A DNA stretch of 6,859 nt. Origin: Cloacimonetes bacterium TCS62. Lineage in GTDB: Bacteria > Cloacimonadota > Cloacimonadia > Cloacimonadales > TCS61. The position numbers and the translations under genes were made by a program. Position 1 is the first letter of the stretch. Every line of letters begins with the position of its first letter. This document shows, piece after piece, positions 1 to 6,053 of this stretch. Below the pieces are notes generated by a model, which had not been told where the DNA came from, searched no databases, and worked only from the letters and a program-made list of their open reading frames with translations. The stretch is from NCBI GenBank assembly GCA_001577185.1, contig LSCM01000072.1, positions 1 to 6,859 of the forward strand, in the 5' to 3' direction.

Positions 1-680
1 TAGTTTTAATTATAAGTCCAATTTTCAGTGTTGTAACATCTTTTTCACCAATACTTTTTATCTCTTATTTGCTCATTTTGATTTTTTTCCTCTTAAGAAC
101 TAACCTCTCAAAAGTTATTGTAGGATTTACTGCTGTTATCAATGTATTTTTCTTTATTATTACTCCGATTATCTGGAATAATTTACATGAATATCAACAG
201 GATCGCATATTATCATTTATCAATCCTGCCAGAAATCCATTTGGTAGTGGCTATCAAATTATCCAATCCAAAATTGCAATAGGTTCTGGAGGTTTATTTG
301 GAAAGGGCTTTCTCATGGGTACGCAAAAGAATCTAGATTTTCTCCCAGAACACCATACCGACTTTATTTTTTCTATTATTGGTGAAGAATTTGGATTTTT
401 AGGTTGCCTATTTCTTTTAACTTTGTTTTTTGTATTCTTGTATAGATTAGCAAATAAAATTTCTGGTTTAAAAAGAAAAGAAAATAGATATGCAGCAGTT
501 GGACTGTTTGCTTATCTCACTTTTCAAATCTCAATAAATATTGGGATGAATATTGGAATAATGCCGACAACAGGAATTCCCTTACCATTCATTAGTTATG
601 GCGGTTCCAATATGTTAATAAATGTTTTAGGTATTGGATTAATTCTAAAATTTATAAAAGAAAAAAGTATTTTCAAATAG
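1..680 (+). CDS. rodA: RodA, SEDS-family peptidoglycan glycosyltransferase, 5'-truncated
   Basis: C-terminal part of a RodA/FtsW/SpoVE (SEDS) membrane protein, which polymerises glycan strands from lipid II; RodA does this in the elongation machinery with a class B PBP. The frame is open from position 3, so the gene starts left of the window: 225 residues are visible, against about 370-430 for a full protein. The TTG at 69 is an internal Leu, not a start. Several hydrophobic segments flank a long extracytoplasmic loop containing YQQDRILSFINP, GSGYQIIQSKIAIGSGG and PEHHTDFIFSIIGEE. The Asp of HTDFIF (codon 360-362) matches the essential Asp of the family. The SEDS signature GIPLPFISYGG is at 573-605. 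The YQxDRxLxFxxP and IQSKIAIGSGG stretches favour RodA over FtsW. The stop is TAG at 678-680. Family assignment is firm; the RodA rather than FtsW choice is likely. Confidence 0.95.
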   Translation, partial: VLIISPIFSVVTSFSPILFISYLLILIFFLLRTNLSKVIVGFTAVINVFFFIITPIIWNNLHEYQQDRILSFINPARNPFGSGYQIIQSKIAIGSGGLFGKGFLMGTQKNLDFLPEHHTDFIFSIIGEEFGFLGCLFLLTLFFVFLYRLANKISGLKRKENRYAAVGLFAYLTFQISINIGMNIGIMPTTGIPLPFISYGGSNMLINVLGIGLILKFIKEKSIFK

Positions 681-685
681 GAGGT
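679..685 (+). promoter_or_regulatory. Ribosome binding site overlapping the rodA stop codon
   Basis: AGGAGGT overlaps the rodA TAG and stands 4 nt before the ATG at 690. The rodA stop lies in the same frame 12 nt upstream and no start codon lies between, so the start of the next gene is fixed at 690. The overlap suggests translation of the two genes is coupled. Confidence 0.85.
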
Positions 686-689
686 AATC

Positions 690-1265
690 ATGCTTAATTT
701 TATTGCAATAGTTGCAGTTATTATTTCCAGTTGTGTTTTTGGCTCTATCTCAGAATTTTCAGAGGAAGATATTAAAAACAAGAATAATGTTGTTTTGAAT
801 TCTAGTTTCGAAAATGGAGAATTTAATAAAAATAAACTACCCAGCAATTGGACCTCTTTAGATAATAATTCTGAATTTATCGTTTGGGATGATGAACATG
901 CCCATAGTGGAACTAAAAGTTTGAGAACGGATTTTCCTACAAACAATTTGAATATCATCTCAGATGCTTTTTCCATCGATCCAGAATCAGTTTATTATAC
1001 TCGGTGTTTTGTTAAAACAAATTATAAATCCAATCATCAAATTTATATCCGATTTCTAGCATTTAATAATAAAGGAGAAAAAGTTAACAAATTTAGTAGT
1101 AAACTTTATCCTAAGGAAGATTGGACAAAGGCTGAATTGACAACTGGTTTTTTTAAAAATTCAGCAAAATTTGGAAGAATTATTATTTCCTTACCAGATA
1201 GAGATGATAAAGTATTCTGGATGGATGATGTAGAAAGTTATAAAGTTTATAAAATTCAAAAATAA
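690..1265 (+). CDS. Exported protein with CBM4/9-like jelly-roll domain
   Basis: 191 residues. A short hydrophobic N-terminus (residues 4-19) ends in ISSC (12-15), which fits a lipobox with Cys15 as a possible lipid-modified residue; however, the stretch before it has no Lys or Arg, so classical export or lipidation is uncertain. Residues about 34-186 read as one galactose-binding-like beta-sandwich of the CBM4/9 type: an opening NSSFENG (37-43), P-x-x-W at 51-54, AHSGTKSLR (71-79), a central YYTRCFVKT strand (102-110), W145 after the EDW turn, and a closing WMDDVE (177-182). Such domains bind sugars or serve as structural modules on envelope and secreted proteins. No catalytic domain is present. 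It follows rodA by 9 nt and precedes the next gene by 11 nt, so it is probably cotranscribed with rodA. An envelope glycan-binding role is inference; the fold call is moderate. Confidence 0.75.
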   Translation: MLNFIAIVAVIISSCVFGSISEFSEEDIKNKNNVVLNSSFENGEFNKNKLPSNWTSLDNNSEFIVWDDEHAHSGTKSLRTDFPTNNLNIISDAFSIDPESVYYTRCFVKTNYKSNHQIYIRFLAFNNKGEKVNKFSSKLYPKEDWTKAELTTGFFKNSAKFGRIIISLPDRDDKVFWMDDVESYKVYKIQK

Positions 1266-1267
1266 AT

Positions 1268-1272
1268 GGAGG
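1268..1272 (+). promoter_or_regulatory. Ribosome binding site of the 89-residue gene
   Basis: GGAGG stands 4 nt before the ATG at 1277, immediately after the preceding stop (TAA at 1263-1265). It supports this short frame as a translated gene and fixes its start. Confidence 0.8.
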
Positions 1273-1276
1273 CAAA

Positions 1277-1546
1277 ATGGCAAAAAAGAAGTATCTTTAC
1301 AATCCAAAAAAATTTTGTATTCCTGTAACAAAAGCTGAACCCCTAGATTCAATCCAGTTCATTGTAAATGATTTTTTAGAAAAAAAAGTCTCTTTTTGTA
1401 TTGATGGTGGAGGAGATTCTTGGGAATTATGGCGACATGTAGAAGATAATGATAATGATAAGATCAAGAAAAACGGTTCACCTGGTAAACCAAAATATCT
1501 GTATGTTGAAGGTGAAGAAATTAAGGAGTTTGAACAGGCAAAGTAA
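1277..1546 (+). CDS. Small hypothetical protein, 89 residues
   Basis: I do not recognise the family. The protein is soluble-looking, with no signal peptide or membrane segment. It has a basic N-terminus (MAKKKYLYNPKK), a central segment predicted to be partly helical (23-37), a Gly-rich turn DGGGDSWELW (43-52), a low-complexity acidic stretch EDNDND (56-61), and an acidic C-terminus. KYLY occurs twice, at residues 5-8 and 73-76. Cys14 and Cys41 are the only cysteines and are not arranged as a metal site. A strong ribosome binding site, an 11-nt gap from the gene before it and a terminator right after it all support a real gene at the end of the rodA transcript. Its cytoplasmic nature next to two envelope proteins gives no clear clue to function. 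Confidence 0.75.
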   Translation: MAKKKYLYNPKKFCIPVTKAEPLDSIQFIVNDFLEKKVSFCIDGGGDSWELWRHVEDNDNDKIKKNGSPGKPKYLYVEGEEIKEFEQAK

Positions 1547-1564
1547 CTAATATTTCATATATAA

Positions 1565-1586
1565 AAAGCACCCTTGTAGGTGCTTT
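1565..1586. terminator. Bidirectional intrinsic terminator between convergent genes
   Basis: A perfect 8-bp stem, AAAGCACC (1565-1572) with GGTGCTTT (1579-1586), closes a 6-nt loop. On the plus strand it is followed by ATTTTTAT; on the minus strand the stem runs into a TTTTT tract. It lies 18 nt past the stop of the 89-residue gene and 27 nt past the end of trxB, so it can end transcription from both sides. Confidence 0.85.
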
Positions 1587-1613
1587 ATTTTTATCGTTGT
1601 ATTTTAAAAAATT

Positions 1614-2543
1614 CTATTGATCTTTCGTGTTCTCTATCCATTTTTCTGCTTCAAAAGCAGCAGTAGCACCATCTGAGGCTGCAGTAACAACTTGGCGTAG
1701 AACTTTCTGATTAATATCTCCAACTGCATAAAGACCAGGAATATTTGTACTCATCGAAGCATCAGTCTGAATAAATCCTTGTTCATCTAATTCTACAAAC
1801 TCTTTTACTAATTTATTATTCGGTATTATTCCAACATACATAAAAACACCATCTATTGTAAGATCAAAATCTCTATCATCTTCCTTGTTATGAAGTTTTA
1901 AATTCTCTACAAAATCTTTTCCTTCGATCTCTTTAACAATTGAATTCCAAACTATTTCAATCTTCTCATTTCTGAAAGCTCTTTCTCTGACTAGTTTTAT
2001 TGCACGAAGTTTGTCTCGACGATGAATAATGTAAACTTTCCTGGCAAATCTTGTTAAAAATAATGCTTCCTCTACTGCAGAATCTCCTCCACCTACTACT
2101 GCTACGATCTTATCTCTGTACAAAGCACCATCACATGTTGCACAATAGGAAACACCCTTACCTGTTAAACGTGCTTCACCTTCAACTCCTAATTTTCTTG
2201 GGTTAGCTCCTGTAGCAATAATAATAGATCTTACTTTATACTCTTTACTATTTGTTACTACACTTTTGATCTTTCCTTTTGGTTTTACTTCAAGGACTTC
2301 TTCCATCTTAAATTCTGTTCCGAAATTATTAGCTTGTTTTTTCATTTTATCGGCAATATCAAAACCACTTAAATTTTCTTCAAAACCAGGATAATTCTCT
2401 ATATCTGCGGTTAGAACAATTTGTCCGCCAACTAAACCTTTTTCAAAAACAACTGTATCTAGTCCACCGCGAGATGCATAAATTGCAGCACTTAGACCTC
2501 CTGGCCCTCCTCCAATAATAGCAATATCATAATCTAATCTCAT
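1614..2543 (-). CDS. trxB: Thioredoxin reductase (NADPH type)
   Basis: FAD-dependent pyridine-nucleotide-disulfide oxidoreductase that passes electrons from NADPH to thioredoxin in the cytoplasm. At 309 residues it has the usual length of the low-molecular-weight bacterial enzyme. The FAD dinucleotide fold opens with GGGPGG (11-16), followed by VGGQ (38-41) and ATGA (110-113). The redox-active pair is CATC (Cys134, Cys137). The second nucleotide fold has GGGDSA (151-156), and HRRDKLRA (174-181) is the motif associated with NADPH binding. The FAD-closing part has GD at 275-276 and RQVVTAASDGATAA (283-296). GGAGG at 2548-2552 stands 4 nt before the ATG (2541-2543). It is the last gene of the minus-strand group, 69 nt after cdd, and ends at the shared terminator. 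The related ferredoxin:NADP or flavin-type reductases lack this full set of motifs. No defect is visible. Confidence 0.97.
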   Translation of the reverse strand: MRLDYDIAIIGGGPGGLSAAIYASRGGLDTVVFEKGLVGGQIVLTADIENYPGFEENLSGFDIADKMKKQANNFGTEFKMEEVLEVKPKGKIKSVVTNSKEYKVRSIIIATGANPRKLGVEGEARLTGKGVSYCATCDGALYRDKIVAVVGGGDSAVEEALFLTRFARKVYIIHRRDKLRAIKLVRERAFRNEKIEIVWNSIVKEIEGKDFVENLKLHNKEDDRDFDLTIDGVFMYVGIIPNNKLVKEFVELDEQGFIQTDASMSTNIPGLYAVGDINQKVLRQVVTAASDGATAAFEAEKWIENTKDQ

Positions 2544-2552
2544 TCTTCCTCC

Positions 2553-2613
2553 ATATTTTTGTTAAAAGTTATACATTCTATCAATAAATGCAAATTTTAT
2601 TTAACAAAAATAT
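2553..2613. repeat. Perfect 14-bp inverted repeat in the cdd-trxB gap
   Basis: ATATTTTTGTTAAA (2553-2566) is exactly matched in reverse complement by TTTAACAAAAATAT (2600-2613), separated by 33 nt. One arm touches the first base of the cdd stop codon and the other adjoins the trxB ribosome binding site. It has no G+C-rich stem, so it is a weak RNA hairpin and not a typical terminator. It could be a paired protein-binding site. A TATAAC hexamer on the minus strand (2568-2573) lies in the spacer, but I see no convincing -35 partner. Confidence 0.6.
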
Positions 2614-2990
2614 TAAGCTTTAAACTTTAGAGGCAATAGTTCTCTGATAGAAGATTCTATTCCCTTACTACCGGAGAACATTGAGATTTTCATATCATCA
2701 CTAAATTCTGATATTACCTGCCTGCAGGCACCGCAAGGAGTTGGTATATTACCGGATTTTACATAAATGATCATTTCTTCAAATTCACTTTCGCCTTCGG
2801 ATATAGCCTTAAAAATCGCATTTCTTTCAGCGCAGTTTGTTAATCCATATGAAGAATTTTCTACATTGCAACCAGTAAAAATTTTACCATTTTTTGTTCT
2901 AAGAGCAGCACCAACTTTATAATTTGAATACGGTGCATAAGCATTTTCAGAAACTTTTTTTGCTTTTTCGTATAATTCATTAGATTTCAT
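2613..2990 (-). CDS. cdd: Cytidine deaminase, small homotetrameric type
   Basis: Hydrolytic deamination of cytidine and deoxycytidine to uridine and deoxyuridine in pyrimidine salvage; cytoplasmic. 125 residues, the size of the tetrameric bacterial form. The substrate-binding NVENSS is at 42-47. The zinc site is complete: Cys53 and the proton-shuttling Glu55 in NCAERNA (52-58), and Cys86 and Cys89 in PCGACRQ (85-91). Three Cys ligands, as opposed to His-Cys-Cys, fit the tetrameric class. Residues 19-30 carry the usual AxAPYSNYKVGAAL start of the fold. AGGAG at 2996-3000 precedes the ATG by 5 nt and overlaps the malQ stop; the gap to malQ is 9 nt, so cdd is probably cotranscribed with the glucan genes. 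Blasticidin deaminase is a distant relative but is less likely. Confidence 0.96.
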   Translation of the reverse strand: MKSNELYEKAKKVSENAYAPYSNYKVGAALRTKNGKIFTGCNVENSSYGLTNCAERNAIFKAISEGESEFEEMIIYVKSGNIPTPCGACRQVISEFSDDMKISMFSGSKGIESSIRELLPLKFKA

Positions 2991-2995
2991 AAGTT

Positions 2996-3000
2996 CTCCT
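2996..3000 (-). promoter_or_regulatory. Ribosome binding site of cdd, overlapping the malQ stop
   Basis: On the minus strand AGGAG is 5 nt before the cdd ATG, and its first base is shared with the malQ TAA (3000-3002). This fixes the cdd start and indicates close coupling to malQ. Confidence 0.8.
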
Positions 3001-4472
3001 TATCTATCTATATTTTTCTTTACTAATTTTAGTTTATGAGATATTTGTTCAGATAGCTGCTCTGATCGCATTCTCCACTGCCAATTGTCCTCGGTCTTGC
3101 CAGGTGTATTCATTCTCGCAGAATTATCCAAGCCCAAAATATCCTGCATTGGAATGATCACCATATCGGCTTTAGAATCATAAGCTAAAGATATCATATC
3201 CCAACATACATCACTTATTTCATGTTGTAAATATTCCTGTAAAAAGTTCTTCCTTTTACTCGGACTATTTTTGAACCAACCTAAAGTCGTTTCGTTATCA
3301 TGCGTTCCTGTGTAAACTACACAATTCTCTGGATAATTGTGAGGAAGATAATCATTGCTTAGGTCTGAATCAAAAGCAAATTGGAGAATTTTCATTCCAG
3401 GAAATTCAAATTTATCTCTTAACTCAATTACCTTTTCAGTAATCATTCCTAGATCCTCTGCTATTATTGGAAGTTCACCTAAATCTCCACAAACTTTCGA
3501 GAACATTTTTTCACCAGGCGCTTTTTCCCACTCTCCATTGACAGCTGTTTTTTGCTTCACAGGAACAGCCCAGTAAGATTCGAAACCTCTAAAATGATCT
3601 ACTCTAAGAATATCAAATTGTTCTAGCTTTTCTTTAAATCTTCGTCGCCACCACTTAAAATTATTTTTTTCCATAACTTGCCAATCGTATAAAGGGTTAC
3701 CCCACAGCTGTCCTGTTTTACTAAAATAATCAGGAGGGACACCCGCAATTTTCGTTGGATAGTGATTTTCATCTAATTGAAAAATTTCAGGATTTGACCA
3801 AACATCTGAACTATCATGAGCAACAAAAATAGGACAATCGCCAATTATTTTAATAGCCTTTTCTTTGGCATAATTTTTAAGAGCGAACCATTGTCCGAAA
3901 AAAATAAACTGACAAAATTTAATATACTCGATCTTTTTGTTTAGGAGTTTTTCATAATTTTTTTTAGCTTTGGAGCTTCTTAATTTTATCTTCTCATCCC
4001 AGTTGCTCCATGCTTTCTGTCCAAAATAGTCTTTTAAAGACATAAATAAAGCATAATCATCAAGCCAAAATGATCTTTGCTTTTTAAACTCAATATAATC
4101 TCTGCTTTCTAAGTCGAAGCTGCGGAATGCGATCTGCAGAATTTTTTCTTTAAATTTTCTAACTTCATTATATTCTACTTTTTCAATATTGAATTGCACA
4201 TTATTTTCTAGCTCTTGAGGTTTTAGTAATTGCTTTTCAACCAAATTATCAAGATCGATCAAAATTGGATCACCAGCAAAAGCTGAGTATGTTTGATAAG
4301 GAGAATTCCCATAACCGGTCGGTTCTAATGGTAAGATTTGCCATAATTTTTGCCCAGAATCTGCAAGAAAATCAACAAAATTGAAAGCTTCCTTGCCCAA
4401 ACTTCCAATTCCATAATTACTTGGAAGTGAGGTAATATGTAGTAAAATCCCACTAGATCTTTCGAATTGCAT
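3000..4472 (-). CDS. malQ: 4-alpha-glucanotransferase (amylomaltase, GH77)
   Basis: Transfers alpha-1,4-glucan segments between maltooligosaccharides, releasing glucose and making longer chains; cytoplasmic. 490 residues, typical of the short amylomaltases without the N-terminal extension of the E. coli type. The protein opens with the family's RSSGILLHITSLPS (5-18), then YGIGSLG (20-26) and GNSPYQTYSAFAGDP (55-69). GDCPIFVAHDSSDVWSNP spans 211-228. The three catalytic acids are in place: nucleophile Asp292 in RVDHFRG (291-296 region), acid/base Glu339 in AEDLG, and Asp392 in THDNETT. MQDILGL (442-448) followed by ARMNTPG (452-458) closes the barrel. The start is set by this conserved N-terminus; it lies only 3 nt after the glgA stop and has no recognisable Shine-Dalgarno sequence, so translation is probably coupled to glgA. 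It works with GlgA in glycogen or maltodextrin turnover. Confidence 0.97.
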   Translation of the reverse strand: MQFERSSGILLHITSLPSNYGIGSLGKEAFNFVDFLADSGQKLWQILPLEPTGYGNSPYQTYSAFAGDPILIDLDNLVEKQLLKPQELENNVQFNIEKVEYNEVRKFKEKILQIAFRSFDLESRDYIEFKKQRSFWLDDYALFMSLKDYFGQKAWSNWDEKIKLRSSKAKKNYEKLLNKKIEYIKFCQFIFFGQWFALKNYAKEKAIKIIGDCPIFVAHDSSDVWSNPEIFQLDENHYPTKIAGVPPDYFSKTGQLWGNPLYDWQVMEKNNFKWWRRRFKEKLEQFDILRVDHFRGFESYWAVPVKQKTAVNGEWEKAPGEKMFSKVCGDLGELPIIAEDLGMITEKVIELRDKFEFPGMKILQFAFDSDLSNDYLPHNYPENCVVYTGTHDNETTLGWFKNSPSKRKNFLQEYLQHEISDVCWDMISLAYDSKADMVIIPMQDILGLDNSARMNTPGKTEDNWQWRMRSEQLSEQISHKLKLVKKNIDR

Positions 4473-4475
4473 TAT

Positions 4476-6053
4476 TTAAGTTCTTTTTTCTTTGATCAAT
4501 TTATCATAAATGTGTAAGTAATTTTCCGCAGTATTCTTTAGATTGAATTTCCTTTTTGATTCACTCATTATTCTTTGCATTTGTTTGATCTTAGTTATTA
4601 TTGGTAATTTATAAAATTTCAAAGCTTCCTTGATACCATATTCTAAGCCTGCTTTATCTGCAATTTTAAAAACAAATCCATTACCAGAGTTATTCTCTAC
4701 ATCCAAATGTGAAATTGTATCACTAAGCCCACCAGTAGATCGCACAACAGGTAGAGTGCCGAACCTTAATACTTCCATTTGAGGAAGTCCACAAGGCTCA
4801 TATCTCGAAGGCATTAAAATAAAATCTGCAGCTGCTTTACCTAAGTTGCTTAATTTATCATCAAAATTCTTATAGCTAATGTGAGTATATTTTTTCTGCA
4901 GCTTCTTCAATTTATTCTCTAGCTTAGTATCTCCATTAGCGACAACTGCTATCTGCATTTTGTATTTTTTAAAAAATTCTTCGAGATTATTGATCAAAAT
5001 ATCTGGACCTTTTTGATAATATAGCCTATTGGGCCAGAAAAAAAGTGGAGTTTTCGGCTCAATTGGTAAATCCATTTCACTTTGGAAAAGTTCCTTATTC
5101 AGTGCTTTATTTTCTTTTAGTGTGTGTTTATTGAAATTTATAATACTTGACATTACTTTGGGATTTACAGTATCATTTGGTGCATTTAATATACCACTTG
5201 CTCTTCCATCATCATATTTTTGCTTAATTACCTCAAAAAGTGGTGGAGTGACAATATCAGGAAATACATTATCATATAACTCTTCCAAAAAAGTCTTACT
5301 GACAGTATTGAAATGATCAGCTGCAAATACCGCACTTGCGGTAAAATCAACTTTATTAGTTTTAAAATGTTTTTCCCAATTTTCTTTGAGATCTTCAGGA
5401 TACTCTTCAAAATATAGCGAATCAGCAAAATCCAGAGGACGAATTCCACTTAATTCAATATTCATCATCGTTTGCTTTTCAGTAAAAATATTATGTAGTG
5501 TAAAAAGTGATTTTATTCCTTTTGATCTAGCAGCTGCGGGGATCAAACCGGTCATCCAGTCATTACAATGAACAATATCAGGTTGAATGTAATCTAAAAG
5601 AAGATTGATCACATGTCTTTGATAAGCAAGAGATCTACGTACAGGGCTATGAATAGAACCATCATCATAAGGTGTATTCAGGTACGAAAAAGCGCTATCA
5701 TTTACAAGATGTATACCTTTACCACTTAAAACTACAGCTAATCTATCTATCTGCTGATTCGTGATAGCGGCCACATTTTTAATTTTACTATCATATTTTG
5801 GTAAAACAATATGTAGATCATAATCTTCATTTTTATTCAAATTTCGAATCAAACTTGCAGATATATCTCCCAAACCTCCACCTTTAGCAGAAACTAGATT
5901 AGCAGCATTTCCCATACCTTCGGGAAGTTCAGTTACTTCTGGTGTGCAAATGAGGATCTTGGGCTTACTAGATGTCTTCACCATTTTGTTATACTCTTTA
6001 GAGATATCTTTGTGCATCTGTTTATCTACATCTTTACTGGTTTTTTTAGCCAT
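4476..6053 (-). CDS. glgA: Glycogen synthase, GT5 family, with divergent motifs
   Basis: Retaining GT-B glycosyltransferase that extends alpha-1,4-glucan from a nucleotide-glucose donor (ADP-glucose in most bacteria). 525 residues, longer than the usual 475-490 because about 30 Lys-rich residues precede the KPKILICTPEV first strand. The N-terminal fold has KGGGLGD (57-63), VHCNDWMTGL (161-170), LFTLHN (183-188), and GRASGILN (283-290). The C-terminal fold has PNRLYYQKG (341-349; Arg343 and Lys348 match the donor-phosphate pair), SRYEPCGLPQME (416-427) and RFGTLPVVRSTGGLSDT (430-446). Differences from typical GlgA include GILNAPND in place of GILNG(I/V)D, WPNRL in place of VSRL, and a Glu at 427 where E. 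coli-type GlgA has Tyr, giving a full E-x7-E. The assignment to GT5 is firm; donor or acceptor preference may differ. Neighbours are the partial gene (zero gap) and malQ (3 nt). Confidence 0.93.
   Translation of the reverse strand: MAKKTSKDVDKQMHKDISKEYNKMVKTSSKPKILICTPEVTELPEGMGNAANLVSAKGGGLGDISASLIRNLNKNEDYDLHIVLPKYDSKIKNVAAITNQQIDRLAVVLSGKGIHLVNDSAFSYLNTPYDDGSIHSPVRRSLAYQRHVINLLLDYIQPDIVHCNDWMTGLIPAAARSKGIKSLFTLHNIFTEKQTMMNIELSGIRPLDFADSLYFEEYPEDLKENWEKHFKTNKVDFTASAVFAADHFNTVSKTFLEELYDNVFPDIVTPPLFEVIKQKYDDGRASGILNAPNDTVNPKVMSSIINFNKHTLKENKALNKELFQSEMDLPIEPKTPLFFWPNRLYYQKGPDILINNLEEFFKKYKMQIAVVANGDTKLENKLKKLQKKYTHISYKNFDDKLSNLGKAAADFILMPSRYEPCGLPQMEVLRFGTLPVVRSTGGLSDTISHLDVENNSGNGFVFKIADKAGLEYGIKEALKFYKLPIITKIKQMQRIMSESKRKFNLKNTAENYLHIYDKLIKEKRT

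Noticed and set aside
69..680. A complete 203-residue gene starting at TTG 69
   Set aside because: The frame is open back to position 3 and the upstream residues continue the RodA membrane region, so this is a truncated gene and not a short complete one.
596..976. 126-residue minus-strand open frame
   Set aside because: It overlaps the end of rodA and the start of the jelly-roll gene, has no recognisable domain, and is a shadow frame.
2719..2730. 12-bp perfect palindrome TGCCTGCAGGCA
   Set aside because: It falls in the codons for the zinc-binding GACRQ motif of cdd and is explained by coding constraint.
5328..5343. Hairpin TACCGC/GCGGTA containing AAGTGCGGT, identical to the Haemophilus uptake-signal core
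   Set aside because: It is a single copy inside glgA encoding the TASAV residues, and the rest of the window has no second copy or Pasteurellaceae character; coincidence.
5029..5571. Short open frames on both strands inside glgA (5029-5316, 5228-5449, 5386-5571)
   Set aside because: All lie within the well-supported glgA coding region and have no family resemblance of their own. The same applies to 3355-3576 within malQ.
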